The notes under the pieces were generated by a model. That model was given only the letters and a program-made list of their open reading frames with translations. It had not been told where the DNA came from and searched no databases. Made by a program: the position numbers and the translations under genes. From Pseudomonas sp. Choline-02u-1 (GTDB lineage Bacteria; Pseudomonadota; Gammaproteobacteria; Pseudomonadales; Pseudomonadaceae), in NCBI RefSeq assembly GCF_002836515.1, contig NZ_PJBC01000066.1:124001-188000 (forward strand): DNA of 64,000 nucleotides. Reading direction: 5' to 3'. Positions 50,658 to 58,882 of this stretch are shown in pieces; positions within the stretch are counted from its first letter, which is position 1; each line of letters opens with the position of its first letter.

Positions 50658-50727
50658 AAAGGCGTCCAGCAGCTGGTGTGCCATTGGGCTGCAGACCCTG
50701 CTATCATTCGCGCGCTCTTTTGCGGGT

Positions 50728-50777
50728 AAACCCGACTAAAGCACTAGGTCTTATAGTTGACTTAAATGCTCGGGAAT
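50728..50777 (+). promoter_or_regulatory. Two abutting type 1 IscR operator sites
   Basis: Site 1 (50728-50752) reads AAACCCGACTAAAGCACTAG then GTCTT; site 2 (50753-50777) reads ATAGTTGACTTAAATGCTCG then GGAAT. Both fit the type 1 consensus built round YYGACTRWWWYAGTCRR, and they touch end to end. Site 2 covers the -35 box, as expected for repression by [2Fe-2S]-IscR. Confidence 0.75.
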
Positions 50778-50785
50778 TGCATACT
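50757..50785 (+). promoter_or_regulatory. iscR (isc operon) promoter
   Basis: -35 TTGACT (50757-50762), 17 bases, -10 CATACT (50780-50785). The -35 box lies inside the second IscR site. The start would be near 50792, leaving a short leader before the ATG at 50818. Confidence 0.7.
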
Positions 50786-50817
50786 CCCGCCCATTCCGAA
50801 CTCCGTGGTAACTGTCC

Positions 50818-51309
50818 ATGCGACTGACTACAAAAGGCCGATACGCCGTGACCGCCATGCTTGACCTGGCGTTGCACGCGCAGCACGGGCCGGTGTCTCT
50901 GGCCGATATCTCAGAGCGCCAAGGCATCTCCCTGTCCTACCTCGAACAGCTGTTCGCCAAGCTGCGCCGCAGCAACCTGGTTTCCAGTGTTCGCGGCCCG
51001 GGTGGTGGCTACCAGTTGTCCCGCGACATGCAGGGCATTCAGGTCGCCCAGGTGATCGATGCGGTGAACGAATCGGTCGATGCCACCAAGTGCCAGGGCC
51101 AGGGCGATTGTCATTCCGGCGATACCTGCCTGACCCATCATCTGTGGTGCGACTTGAGTCTGCAGATTCACGAATTTCTGAGCGGTATCAGCTTGGCCGA
51201 CCTTGTGACTCGCCGTGAGGTACAAGAAGTGGCCCAGCGTCAGGACCAGCGCCGTTGCAGCAGCAAGGCGCCACGCCTGGACAAGATTGAAGCGTCCGCC
51301 GTCGAATGA
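50818..51309 (+). CDS. iscR: IscR, iron-sulfur sensing Rrf2-family regulator
   Basis: 163 residues. Winged helix with MRLTTKGRYAVTAMLDLALH and SLADISERQGISLSYLEQLF; cluster ligands Cys92, Cys98, Cys104 and His107 are all present in KCQGQGDCHSGDTCLTHH. Holo-IscR represses its own operon through type 1 sites, two of which lie just upstream. First gene of iscRSUA-hscBA-fdx-iscX. Confidence 0.97.
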   Translation: MRLTTKGRYAVTAMLDLALHAQHGPVSLADISERQGISLSYLEQLFAKLRRSNLVSSVRGPGGGYQLSRDMQGIQVAQVIDAVNESVDATKCQGQGDCHSGDTCLTHHLWCDLSLQIHEFLSGISLADLVTRREVQEVAQRQDQRRCSSKAPRLDKIEASAVE

Positions 51310-51359
51310 CAGCCGAAGAGCTACCCGCGGCACGCCAGCCCTGATTTAGGAGATAGTCC

Positions 51360-52574
51360 ATGAAATTGCCGATTTACCTTGATTACTCTGCAACCACCCC
51401 GGTTGATCCGCGCGTTGCGCAGAAAATGAGTGAATGCCTGCTGGTCGACGGAAACTTCGGTAACCCGGCTTCGCGCTCCCACGTGTTCGGCTGGAAGGCT
51501 GAAGAGTCCGTCGAAAACGCCCGTCGTCAGGTGGCCGATCTGGTCAATGCCGACCCGCGCGAAATCGTCTGGACCTCCGGTGCCACCGAATCCGACAACC
51601 TGGCGATCAAGGGCGCGGCACATTTCTACGCCTCCAAGGGCAAGCACCTGATCACCAGCAAGATCGAGCACAAGGCTGTCCTCGACACCATGCGCCAGCT
51701 GGAGCGTGAAGGTTTCGAAGTGACTTATCTCGAGCCGACCGAAGACGGTCTGATCACCCCGGCAATGATCGATGCTGCACTGCGCGAAGACACCATTCTG
51801 GTGTCGGTGATGCACGTGAACAACGAGATCGGCACCGTCAACGACATCGCCGCCATCGGCGAGATGCTGCGCGCCAAAGGCGTGCTGTTCCATGTCGACG
51901 CTGCTCAGTCCACCGGCAAGGTCGACATCGATCTGCAGAAGCTGAAAGTCGACATGATGTCGTTCTCCGCCCACAAGACTTATGGCCCTAAAGGCATCGG
52001 CGCGCTGTATGTCAGCCGCAAGCCGCGTGTGCGCATCGAAGCGACCATGCACGGCGGCGGTCACGAGCGCGGCATGCGTTCCGGCACCCTGGCGACCCAC
52101 CAGATCGTCGGCATGGGCGAAGCGTTCCGTGTGGCAAAAGAAGACATGGCCGCTGAAAACGTTCGTATCAAAGCCTTGAGCGACCGTTTCTACAAGCAGG
52201 TCGAGCATCTGGAAGAGCTGTACGTCAACGGCAGCCTGACCGCCCGCGTCCCGCACAACCTGAACCTGAGCTTCAACTACGTTGAGGGCGAGTCGCTGAT
52301 CATGGCGCTCAAGGATCTGGCGGTATCGTCCGGTTCGGCGTGCACCTCGGCGTCGCTGGAGCCTTCGTACGTATTGCGCGCCTTGGGCCGCAACGACGAA
52401 CTGGCGCACAGCTCGATCCGCTTTACCTTCGGCCGTTTTACCACCGAAGAAGAAATCGACTACGCCGCGCAGAAAGTCTGCGAGGCCGTTACCAAGCTGC
52501 GCGCTCTGTCGCCGCTGTGGGACATGTACAAAGACGGCGTCGATATCTCGAAAATCGAGTGGGCGGCACACTAA
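51360..52574 (+). CDS. iscS: IscS, cysteine desulfurase
   Basis: PLP enzyme that takes sulfur from cysteine and passes it to IscU and tRNA-modifying enzymes. 404 residues, the same as E. coli. Motifs: YLDYSATTPVDPRV, the PLP lysine in SFSAHKTYGPKGIGALYV (about 206), and the mobile active-site cysteine in SSGSACTSASLEPSYV (about 328). Start ATG with AGGAGATAGTCC. Confidence 0.98.
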   Translation: MKLPIYLDYSATTPVDPRVAQKMSECLLVDGNFGNPASRSHVFGWKAEESVENARRQVADLVNADPREIVWTSGATESDNLAIKGAAHFYASKGKHLITSKIEHKAVLDTMRQLEREGFEVTYLEPTEDGLITPAMIDAALREDTILVSVMHVNNEIGTVNDIAAIGEMLRAKGVLFHVDAAQSTGKVDIDLQKLKVDMMSFSAHKTYGPKGIGALYVSRKPRVRIEATMHGGGHERGMRSGTLATHQIVGMGEAFRVAKEDMAAENVRIKALSDRFYKQVEHLEELYVNGSLTARVPHNLNLSFNYVEGESLIMALKDLAVSSGSACTSASLEPSYVLRALGRNDELAHSSIRFTFGRFTTEEEIDYAAQKVCEAVTKLRALSPLWDMYKDGVDISKIEWAAH

Positions 52575-52674
52575 CTATAGAAGCCGCCGGATACAGACCC
52601 TGTAGCGACGCGGCGTTAACGCAGCGCAGTTGCAGGGTCTCAAGAGCGGCCCTGATGAGTGAGGATTGAGAATC

Positions 52675-53061
52675 ATGGCTTACAGCGAAAAGGTCATCGA
52701 CCACTACGAAAACCCGCGCAACGTCGGCAAGATGAATGCGGAAGATCCTGATGTCGGCACCGGCATGGTCGGCGCTCCGGCGTGCGGCGACGTGATGCGT
52801 CTGCAGATCAAGGTCAACGAGCAGGGCGTTATCGAAGATGCCAAGTTCAAGACCTACGGTTGCGGTTCGGCCATCGCCTCCAGCTCCCTCGCCACCGAGT
52901 GGATGAAGGGCAAGACTCTGGATGAAGCCGAAACCATCAAGAACACTCAGCTGGCCGAAGAACTGGCCCTGCCGCCAGTGAAAATCCACTGCTCCGTGCT
53001 CGCTGAAGACGCTATCAAAGCGGCTGTTCGCGATTACAAGCAGAAGAAAGGTTTGATCTGA
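52675..53061 (+). CDS. iscU: IscU, iron-sulfur cluster scaffold
   Basis: 128 residues from the ATG at 52675 after GAGGATTGAGA. Cluster ligands Cys37 (GAPACGDV), Cys63 (YGCGSAIA) and Cys106 (IHCSVLAEDA) and the chaperone-recognition motif LPPVK at 99-103, which HscA binds, are all present. The 100-base gap after iscS is normal for this operon. Confidence 0.98.
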   Translation: MAYSEKVIDHYENPRNVGKMNAEDPDVGTGMVGAPACGDVMRLQIKVNEQGVIEDAKFKTYGCGSAIASSSLATEWMKGKTLDEAETIKNTQLAEELALPPVKIHCSVLAEDAIKAAVRDYKQKKGLI

Positions 53062-53095
53062 CTTTCAAGATTTGGCGACGAGTAAGGAGTCAACG

Positions 53096-53419
53096 ATGGC
53101 TATCAGCATGACAGAAGCGGCTGCTCGACACGTGCGGCGCTCCCTCGACGGGCGCGGCAAAGGTGAAGGGATTCGTCTGGGTGTTCGCACTACAGGCTGT
53201 TCCGGCCTTGCCTACGTGCTGGAGTTTGTCGACGAGGTAGTGGCGGAAGATCAGGTGTTCGAGAGTCACGGCGAAAAAGTGATCATCGACCCGAAAAGCC
53301 TGGCCTACCTGGACGGCACCGAGCTTGATTTCGTCAAGGAAGGGTTGAACGAAGGCTTCAAGTTCAACAACCCCAACGTGCGCGGTGAATGTGGCTGCGG
53401 CGAAAGCTTCAACATCTGA
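53096..53419 (+). CDS. iscA: IscA, A-type iron-sulfur carrier
   Basis: 107 residues from the ATG at 53096, after AAGGAG. The three conserved cysteines are Cys35 (RTTGCSGLAY) and Cys99 and Cys101 (GECGCGESFNI). It carries iron or [4Fe-4S] clusters to targets. The upstream open frame to 53072 has no support. Confidence 0.97.
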   Translation: MAISMTEAAARHVRRSLDGRGKGEGIRLGVRTTGCSGLAYVLEFVDEVVAEDQVFESHGEKVIIDPKSLAYLDGTELDFVKEGLNEGFKFNNPNVRGECGCGESFNI

Positions 53420-53427
53420 GGCTGGTC

Positions 53428-53949
53428 GTGGGTATTCCTTGTCATTTCGCTTTATTCGAGCTGCAACCGAGCTTCCGCCTGGATCTCGAGCAGTTGGCCA
53501 CGCGCTACCGTGAGTTGGCGCGCGGCGTCCATCCTGACCGCTTTGCCGACGCTACCGAGCGCGAGCAGCGCTCGGCGCTCGAGCAATCGGCGCGGCTCAA
53601 CGACGCCTACCAGACGCTCAAGAGTCCGGCCCAGCGCGCACGCTACCTGCTGAAAATCAGCGGGCATGAAGTGCCGATGGAAGTCACCGTCCACGATCCC
53701 GAGTTCCTTCTGCAGCAGATGCAATGGCGCGAAGAGCTCGAAGATCTGCAGGACAGTGCCGACCTCGACGGTGTCGCGGTATTCAAGCGTCGCTTGAAGG
53801 CGGCTCAGGAACAGCTCAACGAAAGCTTCGCAGCCTGTTGGGATGATGCAGCGCAACGCGAGCAGGCCGAACGCCTGATGCGGCGCATGCAGTTCCTCGA
53901 CAAGCTCACCTACGAAGTGCGCCAGCTGGAAGAGCGCCTCGACGATTAA
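53428..53949 (+). CDS. hscB: HscB, J-domain co-chaperone
   Basis: 173 residues from a GTG at 53428, eight bases after the iscA stop; the longer frame runs inside iscA. J domain with the HPD motif at 35-37 (RGVHPDRFADATE) and the C-terminal three-helix domain that binds IscU (EFLLQQMQWREELEDL). It delivers IscU to HscA and stimulates its ATPase. Confidence 0.95.
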   Translation: MGIPCHFALFELQPSFRLDLEQLATRYRELARGVHPDRFADATEREQRSALEQSARLNDAYQTLKSPAQRARYLLKISGHEVPMEVTVHDPEFLLQQMQWREELEDLQDSADLDGVAVFKRRLKAAQEQLNESFAACWDDAAQREQAERLMRRMQFLDKLTYEVRQLEERLDD

Positions 53950-53999
53950 CCCAGTGCTGCCCTGATTGCACGCTGACAGACAGACAAGACCTGATCACC

Positions 54000-55865
54000 A
54001 TGGCTCTACTGCAGATCGCCGAACCCGGCCAAAGTCCTCAACCACACCAGCGTCGTCTGGCTGTTGGCATCGACTTGGGTACAACCAATTCGCTGGTCGC
54101 TGCGCTGCGCAGTGGTCTTTCCGAACCGCTGGCCGACGCTAACGGGCAGGTCATCCTGCCGTCCGCCGTGCGTTATCACGCCGACCGCGTCGAAGTCGGC
54201 GAGTCGGCCAAGCTCGCCGCATCCTCCGATCCTCTGAACACCGTGCTCTCGGTCAAGCGCCTGATGGGTCGTGGTCTGTCCGACGTCAAGCAATTGGGTG
54301 AGCAGCTGCCGTACCGCTTCGTCGGCGGCGAATCGCACATGCCGTTCATCGACACCGTGCAAGGCCCGAAAAGCCCGGTCGAAGTCTCCGCCGATATCCT
54401 CAAAGTCCTGCGTCAGCGTGCTGAGGCGACCTTGGGTGGCGAACTGGTTGGCGCGGTGATCACCGTTCCCGCTTACTTCGACGACGCGCAGCGTCAGGCC
54501 ACCAAGGACGCGGCCAAGCTCGCCGGTCTGAACGTGTTGCGCCTGCTCAACGAGCCGACCGCTGCTGCTGTGGCGTACGGTCTGGATCAGCATGCCGAAG
54601 GTCTGGTGGCTATCTACGACCTGGGCGGCGGTACTTTCGATATCTCCATTCTGCGTCTGACTGGCGGCGTCTTTGAAGTTCTGGCCACTGGCGGCGACAG
54701 CGCGCTGGGCGGCGATGACTTTGATCACGCGATTGCCGGCTGGATCATCGATAGCGCTGGCCTGTCCGCCGATCTCGATCCGGGCGCGCAACGCAATCTG
54801 CTGCAAACCGCCTGCGCGGCCAAAGAAGCCCTGACCGATGCGGCCAGTGTGGAAGTGGCTTACGGCGACTGGAAAGCACAACTGACCCGCGAAGCCTTCG
54901 ATGCGCTGATCGAACCGATGGTCGCGCGCAGCCTGAAAGCCTGCCGCCGCGCCGTTCGCGATTCCGGTATTGAACTGGATGACGTCCACGCCGTGGTCAT
55001 GGTCGGCGGTTCGACCCGCGTACCACGTGTTCGTGAAGCCGTTGCCGAAGCGTTCGGTCGTCAGCCATTGACGGAAATCGATCCGGATCAAGTGGTGGCC
55101 ATCGGGGCCGCGATTCAGGCTGATACGCTGGCTGGCAACAAGCGCGATGGCGGCGAACTGCTGCTGCTCGACGTGATTCCGCTGTCCCTGGGGCTGGAAA
55201 CCATGGGCGGGCTGATGGAGAAGGTGATTCCGCGCAACACCACCATCCCCGTCGCCCGCGCCCAGGATTTCACCACCTATAAAGACGGCCAGTCGGCCAT
55301 GGCGATCCACGTGTTGCAGGGCGAGCGCGAGCTGATCAGCGACTGCCGCTCTCTGGCGCGTTTCGAATTGCGCGGCATACCGGCGATGGTGGCCGGTGCG
55401 GCGAAAATTCGCGTGACCTTCCAGGTCGACGCCGACGGTCTGCTCAGCGTGTCTGCCCGTGAATTGGGCTCGGGCGTTGAAGCGAGCATTCAGGTCAAAC
55501 CTTCCTATGGTCTGACCGATGGCGAAATCGCCAAGATGCTCAAAGATTCGTTCCAGCACGCCAATGACGACAAGGTCGCCCGTGTTCTGCGTGAGCAGCA
55601 AGTCGATGCCCAACGCCTGCTCGAAGCGGTGCAGGGCGCGCTGGAGGCGGATGGCGAACGTCTGCTCGACGCCGAAGAGCGCATGGTCATCGAACTGCAA
55701 ATGCAGGAACTGGCCGAACTGATGAAAGGTACCGATGGTTACGCCATCGAGCAGCAGACCAAACGTCTGTCGCAAGTGACCGATGCTTTTGCTGCCCGCC
55801 GCATGGATCAGACGGTTAAAGCCGCTCTGTCGGGGCGCAACCTGAATGAAATCGAGGATATCTGA
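54000..55865 (+). CDS. hscA: HscA, Hsp70-class chaperone for Fe-S assembly
   Basis: 621 residues. Actin-fold ATPase domain (VGIDLGTTNSLVAALRSG; IYDLGGGTFDISIL; VMVGGSTRVPRVREAVAE) and a substrate domain specific for the IscU LPPVK motif. The stop overlaps the ferredoxin start (TGATG). Gene order between hscB and fdx separates it from DnaK. Confidence 0.97.
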   Translation: MALLQIAEPGQSPQPHQRRLAVGIDLGTTNSLVAALRSGLSEPLADANGQVILPSAVRYHADRVEVGESAKLAASSDPLNTVLSVKRLMGRGLSDVKQLGEQLPYRFVGGESHMPFIDTVQGPKSPVEVSADILKVLRQRAEATLGGELVGAVITVPAYFDDAQRQATKDAAKLAGLNVLRLLNEPTAAAVAYGLDQHAEGLVAIYDLGGGTFDISILRLTGGVFEVLATGGDSALGGDDFDHAIAGWIIDSAGLSADLDPGAQRNLLQTACAAKEALTDAASVEVAYGDWKAQLTREAFDALIEPMVARSLKACRRAVRDSGIELDDVHAVVMVGGSTRVPRVREAVAEAFGRQPLTEIDPDQVVAIGAAIQADTLAGNKRDGGELLLLDVIPLSLGLETMGGLMEKVIPRNTTIPVARAQDFTTYKDGQSAMAIHVLQGERELISDCRSLARFELRGIPAMVAGAAKIRVTFQVDADGLLSVSARELGSGVEASIQVKPSYGLTDGEIAKMLKDSFQHANDDKVARVLREQQVDAQRLLEAVQGALEADGERLLDAEERMVIELQMQELAELMKGTDGYAIEQQTKRLSQVTDAFAARRMDQTVKAALSGRNLNEIEDI

Positions 55866-56206
55866 TGCCGCAGGTCATTTTTCTGCCCCACGAGAAGTTC
55901 TGCCCTGAAGGCATGGTGGTCGAGGCTGCGCCCGGCACATCGATTCTCGAACTGGCCCACGAACACCACATCGAGATGGAAAGTGCCTGCGGCGGCGTCT
56001 GCGCCTGCACTACTTGCCACTGCATCATCCGCGAGGGTTTCGACTCGCTGGAAGAGGCCGACGAGCTGGAAGAAGACTTCCTCGATCGTGCGTGGGGTCT
56101 GGAGGCGCAATCGCGTCTGGCCTGTCAGGCCATCGTCGGTGAAGAAGACCTCACCGTCGAGATTCCGAAATATTCGCTTAACCATGCGGCCGAAGCGCCG
56201 CACTGA
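55865..56206 (+). CDS. fdx: Fdx, [2Fe-2S] ferredoxin of the Isc system
   Basis: 113 residues. Cluster ligands Cys42, Cys48 and Cys51 are in SACGGVCACTTCHC, and the fourth in LACQAIVGEEDL (near 87). Electron donor for cluster assembly on IscU. ATG overlaps the hscA stop. Confidence 0.97.
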   Translation: MPQVIFLPHEKFCPEGMVVEAAPGTSILELAHEHHIEMESACGGVCACTTCHCIIREGFDSLEEADELEEDFLDRAWGLEAQSRLACQAIVGEEDLTVEIPKYSLNHAAEAPH

Positions 56207-56220
56207 CTGGTAAGACTGTC

Positions 56221-56421
56221 ATGAGCTACGGTTGGAATGATGTTCAACGCATTGCCGAAGAGCTGGCCGAGGCCCACGAGGGGCTTGATCCATACTCTGT
56301 AGGTTTTGTCCGTCTGCAGCAGATGATTCTTGAGCTGCCCGACTTCGATGCTACTTCTGGCCGCGTCGGCGAGAAGGTGCTGGAAGCGGTTCAGGAGCTC
56401 TGGGCCGCAGAATTGAACTGA
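56221..56421 (+). CDS. iscX: IscX, small acidic Fe-S assembly protein
   Basis: 66 residues: YGWNDVQRIAEELAEAHEGL, DPYSVGFVRLQQMILELPDF. Binds IscS and iron and modulates desulfurase activity. Last isc gene; the operon ends in the hairpin that overlaps the ndk promoter. Confidence 0.96.
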   Translation: MSYGWNDVQRIAEELAEAHEGLDPYSVGFVRLQQMILELPDFDATSGRVGEKVLEAVQELWAAELN

Positions 56422-56434
56422 TCGTCTCGCAGGT

Positions 56435-56463
56435 TAGGCAATACCCAAGAACCCGCGTATAAT
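56435..56463 (+). promoter_or_regulatory. ndk promoter with its -10 box in a terminator loop
   Basis: TAGGCA (56435-56440), 17 bases, TATAAT (56458-56463), a perfect -10 with a four-of-six -35. The TATAAT is the loop of the hairpin at 56450-56472. Confidence 0.6.
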
Positions 56464-56480
56464 TCGCGGGTTTAATTTTT
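56450..56480 (+). terminator. Terminator-like hairpin after iscX
   Basis: AACCCGCG-TATAATT-CGCGGGTT followed by TAATTTTT. An eight-base stem and an interrupted T run, 29 bases after the iscX stop. It can end the isc transcript while its loop supplies the -10 of the next gene. Confidence 0.65.
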
Positions 56481-56508
56481 CGCAAATTACCGTTTCTGGA
56501 GTTACACC

Positions 56509-56934
56509 ATGGCTGTTCAACGTACTTTCTCCATCATCAAGCCTGACGCCGTTGCTAAAAACGTGATCGGCAAGATCACCACTCGCTTCGAAGACGCTGG
56601 CCTGCGCGTTGTAGCTTCGAAACTGAAGCAACTGTCCAAAGCCGAAGCCGAAGGCTTCTACGCTGAGCACAGCGAGCGCGGTTTCTTCGGTGACCTGGTT
56701 GCTTTCATGACTTCCGGTCCGGTTGTCGTTCAGGTTCTGGAAGGCGAAAACGCCATCGCTCGCAACCGTGAGCTGATGGGCGCTACCAACCCTAAAGAAG
56801 CTGCTGCCGGCACCATCCGTGCTGACTTCGCTGAATCGATCGACGCCAACGCCGTTCACGGTTCGGACTCCGAAGCTGCTGCCGCTCGCGAAATCGCTTA
56901 CTTCTTCGCAGCTACTGAAGTAACCACTCGCTAA
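56509..56934 (+). CDS. ndk: Ndk, nucleoside diphosphate kinase
   Basis: 141 residues. Transfers the terminal phosphate between nucleotides through a phospho-histidine: catalytic His in NAVHGSDS (His117), N terminus QRTFSIIKPDAVAKNVIGKI, and RELMGATNPKEAAAGTIRAD. Own promoter in the isc terminator region; highly expressed codon use. Confidence 0.97.
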   Translation: MAVQRTFSIIKPDAVAKNVIGKITTRFEDAGLRVVASKLKQLSKAEAEGFYAEHSERGFFGDLVAFMTSGPVVVQVLEGENAIARNRELMGATNPKEAAAGTIRADFAESIDANAVHGSDSEAAAAREIAYFFAATEVTTR

Positions 56935-56962
56935 GCATTGCTTGCAGAGTGAAGGTGAATCC

Positions 56963-58111
56963 ATGACTACATCGACTGTTAAAACAAACCTGCTGGGTCT
57001 GACCCAGCCGGAAATGGAAAAATTCTTCGACTCAATCGGGGAGAAGCGTTTCCGTGCCGGTCAGGTAATGAAATGGATTCACCACTTTGGCGTCGATGAT
57101 TTCGACGCCATGACGAACGTCAGCAAAGCCTTGCGCGACAAGCTCAAGGCCATTGCTGAAGTGCGTGGTCCGGAAGTGGTCAGCGAGGACATCTCCAGCG
57201 ACGGCACCCGTAAATGGGTGGTGCGCGTGGCGTCCGGTAGCTGCGTCGAGACCGTGTACATTCCCCAGGGCAAACGCGGCACTCTGTGCGTTTCGTCCCA
57301 GGCAGGCTGTGCCCTGGACTGCAGTTTCTGCTCCACCGGCAAGCAAGGCTTCAACAGCAACCTCACCGCCGCCGAAGTCATCGGTCAGGTGTGGATTGCC
57401 AACAAATCTTTCGGCAGCGTCCCGGCCACCGTCGACCGCGCCATCACCAACGTGGTGATGATGGGCATGGGCGAGCCGTTGCTGAACTTCGACAACGTCG
57501 TCGCCGCCATGCATCTGATGATGGATGACCTCGGCTACGGGATCTCCAAGCGCCGCGTGACCCTGTCCACCTCGGGTGTGGTGCCGATGATCGATGAGCT
57601 GGCCAAGCACATCGATGTGTCCCTGGCGTTGTCCCTGCACGCACCAAATGACGCATTGCGTAACCAATTGGTGCCGATCAACAAGAAATATCCGCTTAAG
57701 ATGCTGCTCGAGTCGTGCCAGCGCTACATGTCCGCCCTTGGCGAGAAACGTGTGCTGACCATCGAGTACACCTTGCTCAAGGACGTCAACGACAAGCTTG
57801 AGCACGCGGTGGAAATGATCGAGCTGCTCAAGGATATCCCGTGCAAGATCAACCTGATCCCGTTCAATCCGTTCCCGCATTCCGGGTACGAGCGGCCGAG
57901 CAACAATGCCATCCGCCGCTTCCAGGATCAGTTGCATCAAGCCGGTTTCAACGTCACCGTGCGCACCACCCGTGGTGAAGACATCGATGCCGCATGTGGT
58001 CAATTGGTAGGGCAGGTGCTGGATCGCACCCGTCGCAGCGAACGTTACATCGCCGTGCGCGAGTTGAGCGCCGACAGCGATCTGGCACAGAACGCCGCGA
58101 ACACTAACTAA
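56963..58111 (+). CDS. rlmN: RlmN, dual-specificity 23S rRNA/tRNA m2A methyltransferase
   Basis: Radical-SAM enzyme that methylates C2 of A2503 in 23S rRNA and A37 in some tRNAs. 382 residues from the ATG at 56963 after GAAGGTGA. Cluster motif CALDCSFCSTG, the SAM-binding MMGMGEPLLNFDNV, and the C-terminal catalytic cysteine in DIDAACGQL. It needs a [4Fe-4S] cluster from the operon just upstream. Confidence 0.96.
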   Translation: MTTSTVKTNLLGLTQPEMEKFFDSIGEKRFRAGQVMKWIHHFGVDDFDAMTNVSKALRDKLKAIAEVRGPEVVSEDISSDGTRKWVVRVASGSCVETVYIPQGKRGTLCVSSQAGCALDCSFCSTGKQGFNSNLTAAEVIGQVWIANKSFGSVPATVDRAITNVVMMGMGEPLLNFDNVVAAMHLMMDDLGYGISKRRVTLSTSGVVPMIDELAKHIDVSLALSLHAPNDALRNQLVPINKKYPLKMLLESCQRYMSALGEKRVLTIEYTLLKDVNDKLEHAVEMIELLKDIPCKINLIPFNPFPHSGYERPSNNAIRRFQDQLHQAGFNVTVRTTRGEDIDAACGQLVGQVLDRTRRSERYIAVRELSADSDLAQNAANTN

Positions 58112-58123
58112 GAGAGGATCTCT

Positions 58124-58882
58124 ATGTCCCTGCGCTTTGCGCTGCTGTTGCTGTTGGCCAGCCTGTGTGCTGGTTGTGTCCTGTCGGGTGACTACAACCC
58201 GATGAAGACCAGCAAGGGCCGCGATGAAGCGCGGGCTGCCTACGTGCAGCTGGGGCTGGGCTATCTGCAGCAAGGCATGACCGAGCGCGCCAAGGTGCCA
58301 CTGAAGAAAGCGCTGGAGCTGGACGGTTCCGACCCCGATGCCAATGCGGCCCTCGGTCTGGTGTTCCAGGCGGAAATGGAGCCGGCACTGGCCGACGAGC
58401 ACTTTCGCAAGGCCCTGTCCTCACGTCCCGCCGATGCGCGCATCCTCAACAACTACGGCAGTTTTCTTTACGAAGAACAGCGCTACAAGGAAGCCTACGA
58501 GCGTTTTGAACAAGCGGCCGCCGATACCCTGTATCCTGAGCGCTCGCGGGTCTTCGAAAACCTCGGCATGACCGCCGCCAAGCTTGGTCAGCGTGATCTG
58601 GCCCAGCAACAGCTGGAAAAAGCCCTGCGCCTGAATCGCCAACAACCACGCGCGTTGCTGGAAATGGCTGAGTTGTCCTTCGAAGACAGGCATTATGTGC
58701 CCGCGCGTGACTATTACGACCGTTTCAGCCAGCTGACCGAACAAAATGCACGTAGCCTATTGCTCGGCGTTCGGCTGGCAAAAGTGTTTGAAGATCGCGA
58801 CAAGGCAGCCAGTTACGGTCTGCAATTAAAACGACTCTATCCCGGTACGCCGGAATATCAGCAATACCTGTCGGAGCAATGA
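58124..58882 (+). CDS. pilW: PilW (PilF), type IV pilus biogenesis lipoprotein
   Basis: 252 residues. Lipoprotein signal (LLLLASLCAGC) and then six tetratricopeptide-like repeats (e.g. AAYVQLGLGYLQQGMTERAK, ADARILNNYGSFLYEEQRYK). The protein is the pilotin that takes the PilQ secretin to the outer membrane. ATG 12 bases after rlmN; stop overlaps the rodZ start. Confidence 0.94.
   Translation: MSLRFALLLLLASLCAGCVLSGDYNPMKTSKGRDEARAAYVQLGLGYLQQGMTERAKVPLKKALELDGSDPDANAALGLVFQAEMEPALADEHFRKALSSRPADARILNNYGSFLYEEQRYKEAYERFEQAAADTLYPERSRVFENLGMTAAKLGQRDLAQQQLEKALRLNRQQPRALLEMAELSFEDRHYVPARDYYDRFSQLTEQNARSLLLGVRLAKVFEDRDKAASYGLQLKRLYPGTPEYQQYLSEQ

Noticed and set aside
54006..55775. 589-codon minus-strand frame opposite hscA
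   Set aside because: Shadow of hscA; composition of a random antisense frame, no ribosome binding site.
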